From positions 323,883 through 387,882 of the forward strand of contig NZ_BMKD01000006.1 of the NCBI RefSeq assembly GCF_014643835.1: DNA of 64,000 bases, read 5' to 3'. The translations under genes and the position numbers were made by a program. Below are positions 16,829 through 27,500 of the stretch, piece after piece (the first letter of the stretch is position 1; every line of letters begins with the position of its first letter). The stretch is from Mucilaginibacter rubeus (lineage in GTDB: Bacteria > Bacteroidota > Bacteroidia > Sphingobacteriales > Sphingobacteriaceae). The notes under the pieces were generated by a model. It was given only the letters and a program-made list of their open reading frames with translations, was not told the origin of the DNA and did no database searches.

Positions 16829-18706
16829 ATGATCAGTATTAAAAAATTATTGCCTTTTGCTTTATTATTGAGCGGTACTGCAGCATTGGCCCAGCAAAGC
16901 CTACCCATAGCTGTAAACTTGCAAAAAACCTACACCAAAGGAACGCGCACCACAACCGGGGCACCCGGCAAAAATTACTGGCAAAACACGGCCGACTATA
17001 AGATAAAGGTAAATTTCGACCCTAAAACCCGCTTGTTAAGCGGGACAGTTGGTATCGATTATGTTAACAACAGCCCCGATACGTTAAAGCGGGTACAATT
17101 TAAACTGTACCCCAACTTATATAAAAAGGGTTCGGCACGTCAAATGCAGGTTTCGGCAGGTGACTTGACCGATGGGGTGCACATCAAAAGCCTTAGCATT
17201 GATAATAAAACGCCTGACAGCGCTAAAACCCGCCGTATCAACGGCACAAACATGACGCAGCGTGTTTCCCCTATCGCTCCAAAGCAAAAAGTACATTTTG
17301 ATATCAGCTATGCTTATACATTAAACAAGGGCTCACATATCCGCACCGGTCAAGTTGATACCGGTGCATTCTTCATTGCCTATTTCTTCCCGCGTATAGC
17401 AGTTTATGACGATATTGATGGATGGAACGATTATCCATACGTTGGCTCACAGGAATTTTATAACGATTTCTGCCATTTCAGTGCAGAGATCACCATACCC
17501 GGCGACTATAAAGTTTGGGCTACAGGCGATCTGAAAAACGCCGGCGACGTTTATGACAGCCGGATCGTTAAACGCATTGCTGATGCCGGCGTAAGTGATA
17601 AGGTAACTGATATTATTACCGAAGATGATATTAAAGCGAGCAACATCACCAAAAACAATCCAACTAACACCTGGAAGTTTGAGGCCGATAGCGTTACCGA
17701 TTTTGTTTTTGCTGCCAGCAACCATTATTTGTGGAAAGCATCGAGCCTGGTGGTTGATCCGAAAACCGGCAGGCGTACCCGTGTTGATGCGGTGTTTAAC
17801 GAAAAACATAAAGATTACTATGCAGTAGTTGATTACGCCCGTAAAACGGTGGAAGTGATGAGCTACAAATTTCCGAAATGGCCGTATCCATACCAGCATG
17901 AAACCGTTTTTGATGGTTTAGACCAAATGGAGTACCCGATGATGGTGAATGATAATCCGCTGGAAGATAAGGCCGATGCCATTGAGCTTACCGATCATGA
18001 AATCTTTCATACCATGTTTCCGTTTTACATGGGCATTAACGAAACCAAATACGGCTGGATGGATGAAGGCTGGGCAACCATAGGCGAATGGCTGGTAAGT
18101 CCGGAGATTGATCCGTCTATAGTTGACCCATATGGTGTTGCCGCAGTTGAACAAAGCGCCGGCCACGAGGTTGATGTGCCGGTAATGACACTTACACCAA
18201 TGCTCACAGGCCCTGCCGGTTTTACCGACAGCTATCCCAAACCAGGCCTGGGCTATTTATATGTAAAAGATATGCTTGGCGACGAGCTGTTTACCAAGGC
18301 ACTGCATTACTACATTGCACAATGGCACGGCAAACACCCCATGCCTTACGATTTTTTTAATTGTATGAACACCGGTTCGGGCGTAAACCTCAACTGGTTT
18401 TGGAAAGCATGGTTCTTTGATAGTGGGATAACCGATCTCGCGATAAGCAAAGTAACTAATGCCGGGCAAAATTACAGTGCCACGATCACCAGGGTTGGCA
18501 GCAAACCCATTCCCGTAAATTTAACCGTTTATTATACCAATGGCACTACCCAGCTGGTACATAAAAGTATTGCTGTTTGGGCGGCCGGCAATAAAACAAC
18601 TACAGTTAATTTCGCCGCCAAAAAAGCAGTAAAAAAATTAGTATTGGGCACCACTTATGATCCCGATAGCAATAAAAAGGACAATGTGTGGGTGAGTGCA
18701 AATTAA
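16829..18706 (+). CDS. M1 family zinc metallopeptidase, exported
   Basis: Secreted or periplasmic aminopeptidase-type enzyme of family M1. Signal peptide 1-21 (LLPFALLLSGTAALA). The zinc site is HEIFH near 391-395 followed after 18 residues by Glu in the MDEGWA box, the M1 pattern HExxH-18-E. The exopeptidase motif usually GAMEN appears as GLDQMEYP, as in other Bacteroidota members. 625 aa. A hairpin follows 12 bp after the stop. It stands alone; substrate unknown, probably peptides outside the inner membrane. Confidence 0.9.
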   Translation: MISIKKLLPFALLLSGTAALAQQSLPIAVNLQKTYTKGTRTTTGAPGKNYWQNTADYKIKVNFDPKTRLLSGTVGIDYVNNSPDTLKRVQFKLYPNLYKKGSARQMQVSAGDLTDGVHIKSLSIDNKTPDSAKTRRINGTNMTQRVSPIAPKQKVHFDISYAYTLNKGSHIRTGQVDTGAFFIAYFFPRIAVYDDIDGWNDYPYVGSQEFYNDFCHFSAEITIPGDYKVWATGDLKNAGDVYDSRIVKRIADAGVSDKVTDIITEDDIKASNITKNNPTNTWKFEADSVTDFVFAASNHYLWKASSLVVDPKTGRRTRVDAVFNEKHKDYYAVVDYARKTVEVMSYKFPKWPYPYQHETVFDGLDQMEYPMMVNDNPLEDKADAIELTDHEIFHTMFPFYMGINETKYGWMDEGWATIGEWLVSPEIDPSIVDPYGVAAVEQSAGHEVDVPVMTLTPMLTGPAGFTDSYPKPGLGYLYVKDMLGDELFTKALHYYIAQWHGKHPMPYDFFNCMNTGSGVNLNWFWKAWFFDSGITDLAISKVTNAGQNYSATITRVGSKPIPVNLTVYYTNGTTQLVHKSIAVWAAGNKTTTVNFAAKKAVKKLVLGTTYDPDSNKKDNVWVSAN

Positions 18707-18717
18707 ACTTGCCTTCC

Positions 18718-18756
18718 GAGACTTACGAAGTTTTAAAAACTTCGTAAGTCTCTTTT
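18718..18756 (+). terminator. Hairpin terminator after the M1 peptidase
   Basis: Perfect stem GAGACTTACGAAG (18718-18730) with 18740-18752 and a self-complementary TTTTAAAAA loop, then four T residues, 12 bp after the stop. The same hairpin type is a common dispersed repeat in this group. Confidence 0.65.
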
Positions 18757-18802
18757 CTTAATCTCCCATCTCTGCAAAAGGCCCTAACGGAACATAAAAT
18801 GG

Positions 18803-18875
18803 GTGTCATGCTGAGGTCCTCGAAGCATGGTGTGTAGGGCCTCTGCGCACGAGTCTTCGACAGGCTCAGACTGAC
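18803..18875. repeat. Dispersed repeat TGTCATGCTGAGG family, copy 1
   Basis: About 70 bp running from GTGTCATGCTGAGGTCCTCG to CAGGCTCAGACTGAC, self-complementary at its ends. A clearly related copy lies inverted at 34724-34796. Confidence 0.6.
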
Positions 18876-18882
18876 GGCCCCC

Positions 18883-19311
18883 TTATCTCTGCTGATATGC
18901 CCTCATCAGTTCATCCACATCAATCCCATTGATTTTCATACCGGCTATATCACAATCGGTAATATCAACACCACTTAAGTTGCAATCGGTTATTGTGCTG
19001 CCCTGCAGGTCACAGTTCTCAAATTTAAGGGGGCGTTGTTTTGCAGCAGGATCATAAGCCGGATGACCTTCGGGCGGCATACCTATATCATGGATATAAG
19101 CACCGCCAAGCTGGGCGTATTTTATTTCCAGGTCACTCAAATTGGCATCTTCAATTTTAAGCCCGGTTATACAAACATCCTTAAAGCTTGCATTGTTCAT
19201 CATCGTTTGCTCAAAGCTTGAACCATTAAGCAGAGCGCATTTAACATCAAGTATCTTTTGAGTTTCTTTTATAACAATAACTTCGGGGCTGTTAGCTGTT
19301 GAGTTTTCCAT
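18883..19311 (-). CDS. Pentapeptide-repeat protein
   Basis: 142-aa soluble protein with two blocks of pentapeptide repeats (pattern A(D/N)LxX): about 28-75 (NASFKDVCITGLKIEDANLS) and 97-132 (FENCDLQGSTITDCNLSGVD), split by a loop with GMPPEGHPAYDP. Such repeats fold as a right-handed quadrilateral beta-helix. Function is not predictable; some larger family members protect DNA gyrase, but nothing here points to that. ATG start, isolated gene. Confidence 0.85.
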   Translation of the reverse strand: MENSTANSPEVIVIKETQKILDVKCALLNGSSFEQTMMNNASFKDVCITGLKIEDANLSDLEIKYAQLGGAYIHDIGMPPEGHPAYDPAAKQRPLKFENCDLQGSTITDCNLSGVDITDCDIAGMKINGIDVDELMRAYQQR

Positions 19312-19523
19312 GATTCATTATTGATTTATTCAAAGATGCTGAAAATGAACGCCAAAGCAAGGTTATACACGCGACAAATAACGGGTGTATTTGCGACAAG
19401 GTTGTGCTGTCGCTAAGTCGCAAATGCGCTAAGTTAAAATCTTTGCGGCTTAGTGCCTTTGCCTGAAATTTGAATACATACTGATATATAATTTCGTAAA
19501 TTCAAATACTTTATCAAAATACC

Positions 19524-20018
19524 ATGATCCTGCTTCGTTATATCCAATCACTACTGCTTGTTGTGGCCTTTATTACACTTGCTCATACCTCATCTTATGC
19601 GCAACAAAAATACAATCCTATTTCACACGCTAAATGGTTGATCGGCAGCTGGAAAAATCAATCGGCAAAAACAGTGGATATTGAAACATGGAAAAAGCTT
19701 AACGACAGCACCTTTATCGGCAGAAGCTATTCGTTGACTGGTGCAGATACGGTATCATCCGAACATATCCGACTGGAGCAACATATAGGCAAGCTTTACT
19801 ATATCCCAACGGTAAAAAATCAAAATGGCGGCAAAGCGGTAACTTTTACGCTTACCTCATCTAACAACAAACACCTCGTTTTTGAAAATCCGGAACATGA
19901 TTTTCCGCAAAAAATAACCTATACCCAAATCACTAACGACTCGTTGGTGGCCGAAATATCGGGGACAAGGAAAGGCAGGCAAAAGGCAATACAATTCCCA
20001 ATGAAAAGGGTCAAATAA
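19524..20018 (+). CDS. DUF6265-type exported protein
   Basis: 164-aa protein with a signal peptide (1-26, LLLVVAFITLAHTSSYA) and one lipocalin-like domain of the DUF6265 kind: WLIGSWKNQ near the mature start, WKKLNDSTFIGRSYSL and FENPEHDFPQKITY, the usual motif of the family. Likely periplasmic and perhaps ligand-binding; function unknown. The upstream gap carries a CGCTAAGTCGCAAATGCG-type dispersed repeat near 19413-19465. It is convergent with the next gene, only 19 bp away. Confidence 0.8.
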   Translation: MILLRYIQSLLLVVAFITLAHTSSYAQQKYNPISHAKWLIGSWKNQSAKTVDIETWKKLNDSTFIGRSYSLTGADTVSSEHIRLEQHIGKLYYIPTVKNQNGGKAVTFTLTSSNNKHLVFENPEHDFPQKITYTQITNDSLVAEISGTRKGRQKAIQFPMKRVK

Positions 20019-20037
20019 GAGAGGAGTGGCTTTATAT

Positions 20038-20826
20038 CTATTGCAAAAATTCGGCTATATCACGACCATAAAATTCTTTAAACAGTTTCCGGAAATAAGC
20101 CGGGGTTTCAAACCCTGCTATATACGATATTTCGGCCACGGTACGGTATTTACCACTATTGATTGCCTCCATCGACATCAGTAAACGGATTCGCCGGATA
20201 TAATTATTTGGCGTAATACCCGTAGTGTTTTTTATGCGCCGGTGCAGTTGTCTTTCACTTAAACCCATTTCATTACTTAACAATACAATGATCAAATCAA
20301 CTTTTCCAATATATTTTCTTACCAGCGTTTCAAGCTCATAAAGCCAAAGCTGATCGGCAATAGAAAGTTCACTGATTGGCTTTAGATTATGTGTATTTAA
20401 CTCCGCCCCTCTTTCAATTTCGTTATTTTTTACCGATACGAGTGATACTTTGCTAAATTCTTCCAGTTTCTTTTTGTCGGTAATATTCCTGGCAATAGCA
20501 AAAACCAGCTGCTGTTTTTGTACCGGCATCGAGATCCATGAAAGCCATACTATTTCTCCGCTTTTGGTTACATACCTGTTTTCAAAATTATACAACGGAT
20601 TGTTTTTCTTTATACTCTCACGTTTACTTGCGGTGATGCTTCTGTCTTCGGGATAAACAAATGAATCGATAGGCCTTGCAAACAGTTCGCTTTCGGTATA
20701 ACCTAAAGTTTTGGAAACAGCCGGGTTAATTTTTTTAAAGTAACCATCAAACCCGGCAACACATAACCAATCGGGCGACAAGCGAAAGAAGTATTCCAGA
20801 TCAAAAATCTCATTGAAGTTTTCCAT
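20038..20826 (-). CDS. PAS-AraC one-component transcription regulator
   Basis: Single-polypeptide regulator with a PAS sensor domain (about 10-120: FRLSPDWLCVAGFDGYFKKI, LGYTESELF, ending in FAIARNITDKKKLEEF) and a C-terminal AraC DNA-binding domain (about 165-262: LIIVLLSNEMGLSERQLHRR and AEISYIAGFETPAYFRKLFK). PAS usually binds a small ligand or cofactor. A GTG start 36 bp upstream is possible, but ATG at 20826 (262 aa) fits PAS better. The divergent lipoprotein gene, 298 bp away, is a candidate target. Confidence 0.88.
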   Translation of the reverse strand: MENFNEIFDLEYFFRLSPDWLCVAGFDGYFKKINPAVSKTLGYTESELFARPIDSFVYPEDRSITASKRESIKKNNPLYNFENRYVTKSGEIVWLSWISMPVQKQQLVFAIARNITDKKKLEEFSKVSLVSVKNNEIERGAELNTHNLKPISELSIADQLWLYELETLVRKYIGKVDLIIVLLSNEMGLSERQLHRRIKNTTGITPNNYIRRIRLLMSMEAINSGKYRTVAEISYIAGFETPAYFRKLFKEFYGRDIAEFLQ

Positions 20827-21124
20827 ATAAATTTCAGTTCCTCTTGTAAGGGAACGCAACACATTTGGTAATTAAAAGCAATATAGCCACAGGTTGTGAA
20901 AAGGCAAATTCAAAAGAAACCATTTTTTATGATACCCATAAATATTTAACATAAACTGGCAGGATTCTTTAGTAAAATGTCAGTAATGTTAACTTTTCCA
21001 AACCGGATTTTATCTGCTTAAAGTGAAACAGCCAACCGCTATATCCCGTTATGCAAAAGCTTGATTATTCATAAACCAGTGGCGATAGTACAATTGAGTG
21101 TTTTTTCATATTATTACGGATAAT

Positions 21125-22123
21125 ATGAAAACCCTATACCAAAACACAATTAAACTCATTCCCTTCGCTTTACTGGCTATATCATTACAAAGCTGTATTA
21201 AACAGCCGGGAGCATGGCGAAACGACCGGATTCCCGGCGGTAAACGCGACGATTTCCACAAACTTAACGAACAACTGCTCCATGACCTCCGTACCGGCAA
21301 CAGTGATGATATCAGCAATATGGAATCGCGGGAGATGCTGGACGACAAGTCAAATCTAAGGCAAATAGACTTGGTAGGCAACGCTGTTAAAACTGCCGAT
21401 TATGATATTTACGATGAATATTACATTGTAAATAAACATCGCAGTACAGATACCATAGGCAATCCGTCGGCAGGCATTAACAGTTATAAAATGATCTATA
21501 ATGGTATTACCCATGAAATGTACATGGCGCTTTTTTTGCCAAAGGATAAAAACCTGCCTAACCAGGAAATGATTACCGCCCTGTATGCCAAATACGATTA
21601 TGGCTGGAAACTAACCTCGGTAAATGTAAATACTTATAAAATTAATGGCAAAACAGCACCGGAGCTTTATGAGCTGGGAAAAAAGAAATACAATAAACAG
21701 CATTTTGCCGATGCCCGTTTAACCCTTGAGCTTGCTTTACAATGTACCGCCCCTAACGACTACTGGCAATACGAACACGATACCGATGCAGGCAAATTAT
21801 TCCAGGATGCTGCCGAGGCAACAGTAAAACAATACCGTTTCCCGGTAGTAATTGATGGTGTTGCAGGCGAACCGCGGGTATTCCGGATTGGCAATCAGAA
21901 AAACAGCCACGGCTGGTTCCCGGTAATTTTTTATACAACCAAAGTAAACATTGCCGATACCAACGCGGTAAAAAGCGAGAACATGCAGATCGGGAAGGTT
22001 ATTAACAAACTACTACCGGGTATTACTGAGGATAAGGATTATATTTTCTACTCTGCCTGCAGCAAACTGCCGCTGGGCGCCGCAAGGGTTGAGCATTTTG
22101 ATATTACAGATAAGTTGAGATAA
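21125..22123 (+). CDS. Hypothetical lipoprotein, 332 aa
   Basis: Unrecognised lipoprotein. The signal peptide ends in the lipobox SLQSC (Cys21 or nearby), a long hydrophilic region follows, and a short TPR-like stretch lies at about 180-205 (ELYELGKKKYNKQHFADARL). The C-terminal part (about 230-330) looks like a mixed alpha/beta domain. ATG at 21125 chosen over GTG at 21098. It is divergent from the PAS-AraC gene and separated from the next operon by a repeat and a shared terminator. Function unknown. Confidence 0.7.
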   Translation: MKTLYQNTIKLIPFALLAISLQSCIKQPGAWRNDRIPGGKRDDFHKLNEQLLHDLRTGNSDDISNMESREMLDDKSNLRQIDLVGNAVKTADYDIYDEYYIVNKHRSTDTIGNPSAGINSYKMIYNGITHEMYMALFLPKDKNLPNQEMITALYAKYDYGWKLTSVNVNTYKINGKTAPELYELGKKKYNKQHFADARLTLELALQCTAPNDYWQYEHDTDAGKLFQDAAEATVKQYRFPVVIDGVAGEPRVFRIGNQKNSHGWFPVIFYTTKVNIADTNAVKSENMQIGKVINKLLPGITEDKDYIFYSACSKLPLGAARVEHFDITDKLR

Positions 22124-22139
22124 CAGGCTATAAATCCTC

Positions 22140-22231
22140 GTGATGCCGACCTTGTTTCGGCACCCCACAGGACAAGTAGCCGATTTGCTCAGCGCGATTG
22201 CTTAGCGAGTGGGGTGTTGAAACAACATGAC
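22140..22231. repeat. Palindromic dispersed repeat
   Basis: TTGTTTCGGCACCCCAC (22152-22168) is mirrored by GTGGGGTGTTGAAACAA (22209-22225), 15 of 17 bases pairing, with GTGATGCC/CATGAC flanks. Extragenic palindrome of a type common in Sphingobacteriaceae. Confidence 0.6.
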
Positions 22232-22303
22232 AAACAAAAAAGGGGGCACCGGGCAAAGCCTTGCTGCAGCGATGGATGACATATCTTTGAGCCCCCCTAA
22301 ATA

Positions 22304-22342
22304 AAAGAAGCCCCGGAACAATTAATGCTCCGGGGCTTCTTT
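22304..22342. terminator. Bidirectional terminator at end of galactoside operon
   Basis: Perfect 14-bp stem AAAGAAGCCCCGGA (22304-22317) with 22329-22342, 11-base loop, A residues on one side and T residues on the other. It lies 20 bp beyond the GH36 stop and after the convergent lipoprotein gene, so it can serve both. Confidence 0.85.
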
Positions 22343-22362
22343 ATAATATCAAATCGATTTTA

Positions 22363-24576
22363 TCAAATCGCCTCCAACTCCAACACTACACTGGTGTGAT
22401 AAGCGCTGTTTCCGGGATTAATACCCACATTCATCAGGAAATCGCCGGTAAAAGTTAAATCCTCTTTGCCTAAAACTGAACCCGCGCCCGGATAAAGGTT
22501 AATCTCTTTTACACGGTATTTTTTATTAGGCTCGAGGCCTTTCAAGCGTACAGGTACTTTGCTGCCCGAGCCGTACCGGTTATTCACCAGGTAGTTAAAC
22601 ATTACTGCCTTTGATTTATCGTCGCTTACATACATGATAGATGCCGCGTCGTTATCCCATGGCGAAGCTAAGCGGTACTGGTCGCCGTGCCAGATCACAT
22701 CTTTTAAGCCGTCATAGTTTTTCAACGCCGACTGACAGAAACTCAAATCGTTTTCGCTTAGTTTGCCAATAACAATATCAAAGCCCATTTTACCCATCAT
22801 GGCTACATCCACACGGAATTTGATGGGTTGTTTGCCCCAATCGGTAACGTGGTTTGAGCTGGTGATTGCCGGGTAGAAGAATGAATACTCCCACTGGATA
22901 AATACACGTTCCAGCGGATCAGTGTTATCGCTTGGCCAAAACTCTGTAAAGTATTGCAGTGCACCATAGTCAACCCTTCCGCCGCCGCCCGAGCAAAGCA
23001 TCAGAGGCACTTTAGGATATTTGGCACGAACGCGTTTCAATACATTGTATAAACCATTCACATAATCAACATAAATGTGCGACTGGTCTTTTTTCAGGTA
23101 TGCTGAATACGCGTTATAGATTACCGCGTTACAGTCCCATTTGATATAAGCCAAATCAGGATTTTTGGTGAACAGACCGTCAACCACGCCAAATACAAAA
23201 TCCTGCACTTTAGGGTTAGCCAGATCAAGCACCAACTGGTTACGGAAGTATTTTTCAGGACGGTTGGGCTGTTTAATCACCCAATCAGGATGGGCTTTGT
23301 ACAGGTCGCTGGCAGGATTAACCATTTCCGGTTCAATCCAGATGCCGAATTTTACACCATTGGCCTGCGCTTCTTTTACCAACGAACTGATGCCATTTGG
23401 AAGCTTTTGTTTATTTTCCTGCCAATCGCCCAAACCTGCATTATCGCCGTTACGCGGGTGGCTGTTGCCAAACCAACCGTCATCCAACAAAAACAAGTCG
23501 ACGCCCAGCTTTTTGGTATCTTTTAGCAGGCCGGCAAGTTTGCTCTCGTTAAAATCAAAATAGGTTGATTCCCAGTTATTGAGCAACGTAAGCCTTGAGC
23601 CGTTACCGTCAACAATTTTGTATTGGCGTGCCCAACTTTGCAGCTTGCGGCTGGCGTCGCCCTTACCATGATCTGAGTAAGTATACAGAAAAGCAGGCGT
23701 AGTAAATTCAACACCTGGTTTTAAATGATATTCGGAAGCGGCATTGTTGATCCCTGCAATAATTTTCAGGTTATTGGCCACATCCAGCTCAAAATCAATC
23801 CTGAAATTGCCCGACCATTCCATAGCCCCGTAAAGCACTTTGCCTTCATCTTCGGTAGCGGGTTTATCCATTGATATGGCGAACATCGAATGCTCATACA
23901 GGTTGGCACGGGTACCCAATTTGCTGTCGATAGTTTTAATGCCATGGGTTAAACGGGCTTCTTCGGGCTGCATTTCCATAGCCCAGTTGCCGTGGTATTG
24001 TTTTAACCAGAAACCGCCGGTAGTATTACCCTTCAGGTTTAAATTGGCAGATGCATATTTATCAAGTGTCACTATCCCCTTTTCGTTATGCTTTATTACC
24101 GACCATTGTTCGGTAACATCCTCTTTAAAATAGGTTTTGTAGTATAGCTTTACTTCAAAATCATAAGCAGGATCTTTCATGGTAACTACCAGTAATGAAA
24201 TATCATCATCAATCTTGCTTACCGTATGGTTTACGTAGGTTAGGTTTAATGATTTATTACCATCGGCATGGGTAACTGTAATAGCCGGCTCACCCAGACT
24301 GGCTGAGCCTGATGGTGTGTAAGCATCGTTTTGTACGCCCGAATCATCGGCTTGTTTGTACATTTTTGAGATGCCTGCATACTCGGCTGTATTGGCAAGT
24401 TTTGCCCCCAGGTATACCATGTTCAGGTGCTTTTCGGCATCGGTTTGTAATACAATAGCGTTGTGCTGTGTTTCAACAGGGATGGTTACATCCTGCGCTG
24501 CTGCCCTGCCGGCCAACAGCATTGAGCCTGCGAAAAGCAGGCCCAGTGGTAAAGTTTTTTTTTGAGTAGTTCTCAC
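22363..24576 (-). CDS. GH36 alpha-galactosidase
   Basis: Exported enzyme that releases terminal alpha-linked galactose from oligosaccharides. Signal peptide 1-27 (LGLLFAGSMLLAGRAAA). N-terminal beta-sandwich to about 300, then the (beta/alpha)8 barrel: LFLLDDGWFG, FGIWIEPEMVNP, the nucleophile Asp in YIKWDCN and the acid/base Asp in WPSDNTDPLERVFIQ, all GH36 marks. 737 aa is normal. GTG start, since the next Met would cut the signal peptide. It is the last gene of a four-gene run, 15 bp after the DUF5107 gene, and is followed by a strong terminator. Confidence 0.92.
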   Translation of the reverse strand: MRTTQKKTLPLGLLFAGSMLLAGRAAAQDVTIPVETQHNAIVLQTDAEKHLNMVYLGAKLANTAEYAGISKMYKQADDSGVQNDAYTPSGSASLGEPAITVTHADGNKSLNLTYVNHTVSKIDDDISLLVVTMKDPAYDFEVKLYYKTYFKEDVTEQWSVIKHNEKGIVTLDKYASANLNLKGNTTGGFWLKQYHGNWAMEMQPEEARLTHGIKTIDSKLGTRANLYEHSMFAISMDKPATEDEGKVLYGAMEWSGNFRIDFELDVANNLKIIAGINNAASEYHLKPGVEFTTPAFLYTYSDHGKGDASRKLQSWARQYKIVDGNGSRLTLLNNWESTYFDFNESKLAGLLKDTKKLGVDLFLLDDGWFGNSHPRNGDNAGLGDWQENKQKLPNGISSLVKEAQANGVKFGIWIEPEMVNPASDLYKAHPDWVIKQPNRPEKYFRNQLVLDLANPKVQDFVFGVVDGLFTKNPDLAYIKWDCNAVIYNAYSAYLKKDQSHIYVDYVNGLYNVLKRVRAKYPKVPLMLCSGGGGRVDYGALQYFTEFWPSDNTDPLERVFIQWEYSFFYPAITSSNHVTDWGKQPIKFRVDVAMMGKMGFDIVIGKLSENDLSFCQSALKNYDGLKDVIWHGDQYRLASPWDNDAASIMYVSDDKSKAVMFNYLVNNRYGSGSKVPVRLKGLEPNKKYRVKEINLYPGAGSVLGKEDLTFTGDFLMNVGINPGNSAYHTSVVLELEAI

Positions 24577-24591
24577 GTGTGATTTTTGGGT

Positions 24592-27500
24592 TTAACCGGC
24601 CGCTTCGGTAATTTGGTTTATCATGTTTTGATGTATCCTCGCCCCAAAGTGCCCGGCATCAAGTTTCAGAACCTCGGTAAAGGCCTTTTGTGCCTGCTCG
24701 AAATCACGTAAACCGAGGTATCCCAGTCCCTGTAAAAAATAGCAGTGCACGCGGTTCCTTACCTGCAGATCATCTTCAAAAATGAGCAAATTTGGCAGCG
24801 AGACGGCAAAGTAATCAATTTTTACGTTATCATCCATGTGCCCGATACCATAATTAAGCAGTTTTTTGAAGATTCGTTCTGCTGATGTACTGTCACCCAG
24901 ACATTTTTTAGCTAAACCCTGATAAAGGATCTTATCGGGCTGCTGATCGTTATAAAAAACAGCCGCTGTCGGGTCTTCCAAACCTATGGCTGCCTGCCCA
25001 AAATAAGCCTTTGCCTGTTCCGTTTGCTGCAGGCCTTCGTGGGCCTGGCCCAGCCAGTAAAAGATATCATTTTCCTGCGTACCAAATAGTTTGCCCTCGC
25101 CTAAATTATGTGGGTAGGTTTGTGCCTGTGTTAACTGTTCAATGGCTTCATTGTATTTGCCATCGCGGATGTTTTGCTTGGCCAATTCAACCAAAGCTGC
25201 AACATATTGCCCCGAAGCTTTGCCTTCGCCGCCCTCCCATGGGTGGAATGTTCTTTGCATCACCTGTTCAAACGCGGTTTGGTACTCGCCTAAAAAGTTA
25301 TACAGCGTTGCACGCTCTAAATAAACATCATCACGAAGTTTGGCAGTCTCCAGATTAGCTTCAACAAAATTCAGTCGTGCTTCTGCAGAATAGTTCAGCT
25401 TTTTGTAAAGCTGGTCAAGTTCCATCAGTACACGGGCATCTGTTCTATCCAACGCAAAGGCTTTTTCAAAACAAATTAAAGCTTTTGCCGGGTCATTACG
25501 TTTATTATAATAGGCTATACCCAGATTCCTGAATACGGTTGGGAAAGTGTCATCCAGTTGTGCCGATGTTTCCCAGGTCGCGATGGCATCATCATACTGC
25601 AGTTTGTCATAAAACAGGTTGCCTAAATAATAAGGTGCTTTGGCATCGCTGGGCACGAGCTCAGCGGCCAGTTTCAGTACGCTGATCTCTTCCAGCCTAT
25701 CGGGGAAGCACAGGTACGAATCGGCAGCCGAGGCCAGCTTAAAGCGTGCTGATGCCTGTTCCTTATTACCCATCTGGATAGCAAAGTAGCCCAGGTAATA
25801 ATATACCATCGGGCTGGTAACATCACCGTTCACCGCATAATTCAACAAATCGGTAGCTTCCTGGTACAAACCTGCATTGGCGTAATCAAGTGCGTATTCA
25901 ATGTAGTTTTGGTAATAACCGCGCGATAGTTTAATGAGTTCATTAAGGGTGGCAGTGCCTTTTTCTTCATCACCCAAAGCTTTGTAAGCATAAACCAGCT
26001 CAAACAGAGCGCCCAGGTTAAACGCATCCCTTTTTATTGCCGCTGTAGCTACCTCGACAGCATCTTCAAAACGCCCGAGCTTACGGAAAGCCGCCGAGCG
26101 CAAAACATAGGCTTTACTGTTATTGGCATTTCTATCTAATGACGACAGCGAGTGATCAAGCGCCAGTTCGTAATCGCCGTTTTCAAGGTCTATCTGCGCT
26201 ACCGAAAAATAGCCGCTGTCTTTCCATGCATTGCTCCAGGTAGCTTTATAAAATGCTTTGTATGCATCCTCTTTTTTGCCAAGGAATTTCAACGCCAAAC
26301 CTAAATTGTAATAACACTCGCTATCATAAGGATTAGGGTTACGCTGGGTGATGGTTTCAACCGCCTTGCGGAAATAAGGCTCGCTTTTAGCAAACTGTCC
26401 GCGGCGCAGGTACCACAAGCCTAAAGCATTATTATTGCGAATATCTTTCGGGTCACGGCGCAGGGCTTCCTCATAGTAAGGAACCGGGCTATAAGTAGCA
26501 TGACGGTACTGCTCCAGGTGCTGGCCCGTTAAAAACAACTGCTCGTTATTTTCTACATCGGCAGGCAGCAGGGCCGGACTGGCAGCTTCAGGGATATTAT
26601 TAAGCTTATTGCTTGCCGCATCATATTTAATGAGTTCTTTGCCCGCTGCCGAGTGTATGGTAAGCAGCAAAAGATTCTCGTTAATATCCTTAACGGCTAT
26701 CTCGCGGGTATACACCTGTTCTGGTACAATGCAAACTTCTTCGCTCAATAATACTTTGCCATCATGCAGCAGTTTGATATTCAGGTTGTTTTGCTCGCCG
26801 GTTACGTAAACTTTCAATAGTAGTTTGCCCTCTTTATAATCAAGTGCCAGCAGGATATCTTTGGTAGCATTTTTTACTACGCCAAGCTCGCGGTATGGCA
26901 TAAAGTATTGGGTAAAATGTTTTTCCTCGTGCGGCATCAACCAGGTAAAATCGGGTTGGTTATCGGTAAACATACCTGTCATGAGCTCAATGTACGGGCC
27001 ATCCTCGTCGGTTAGGTTCCTGTCCCAGGCCAGGCCGAAATCGCTGTGGCCCCAGGTCCACTGTTTTTTTCCTGGCGATACATGATGATTGGCTACGTGC
27101 AGCAAACCAGCCTGACTGTCATGTTCATATCCGCCTACAAAATCGTAATTGGAGTTGATAGCCATGTACGACGTTGGCACCGGGATATTTTTATACCTTG
27201 AGATATCTGTACCCGGCGAATAATCAACTTTATAGTAAGTACCCGTAGCTATCGGGAATGTTGATACGTCGCGCTTACCATGGTCAAACACCGCGTTCAC
27301 ATCCGGCGGAAAAACCGACTGGTAATCGTCATTAACTTTCACCGCCGGGTTTGCCCACCATAAAAAAGTTTGCGGCAGGGCCGAGCGGTTATAGAGCTTC
27401 GCTTTTATTTCGATGTAAGCCTTATCCGGGTGCAGCGTAAAACCGGCCATACCTTTGGTATGGAACATGCGCTCCACTTCATTAACCCAAACGGTTTTGC

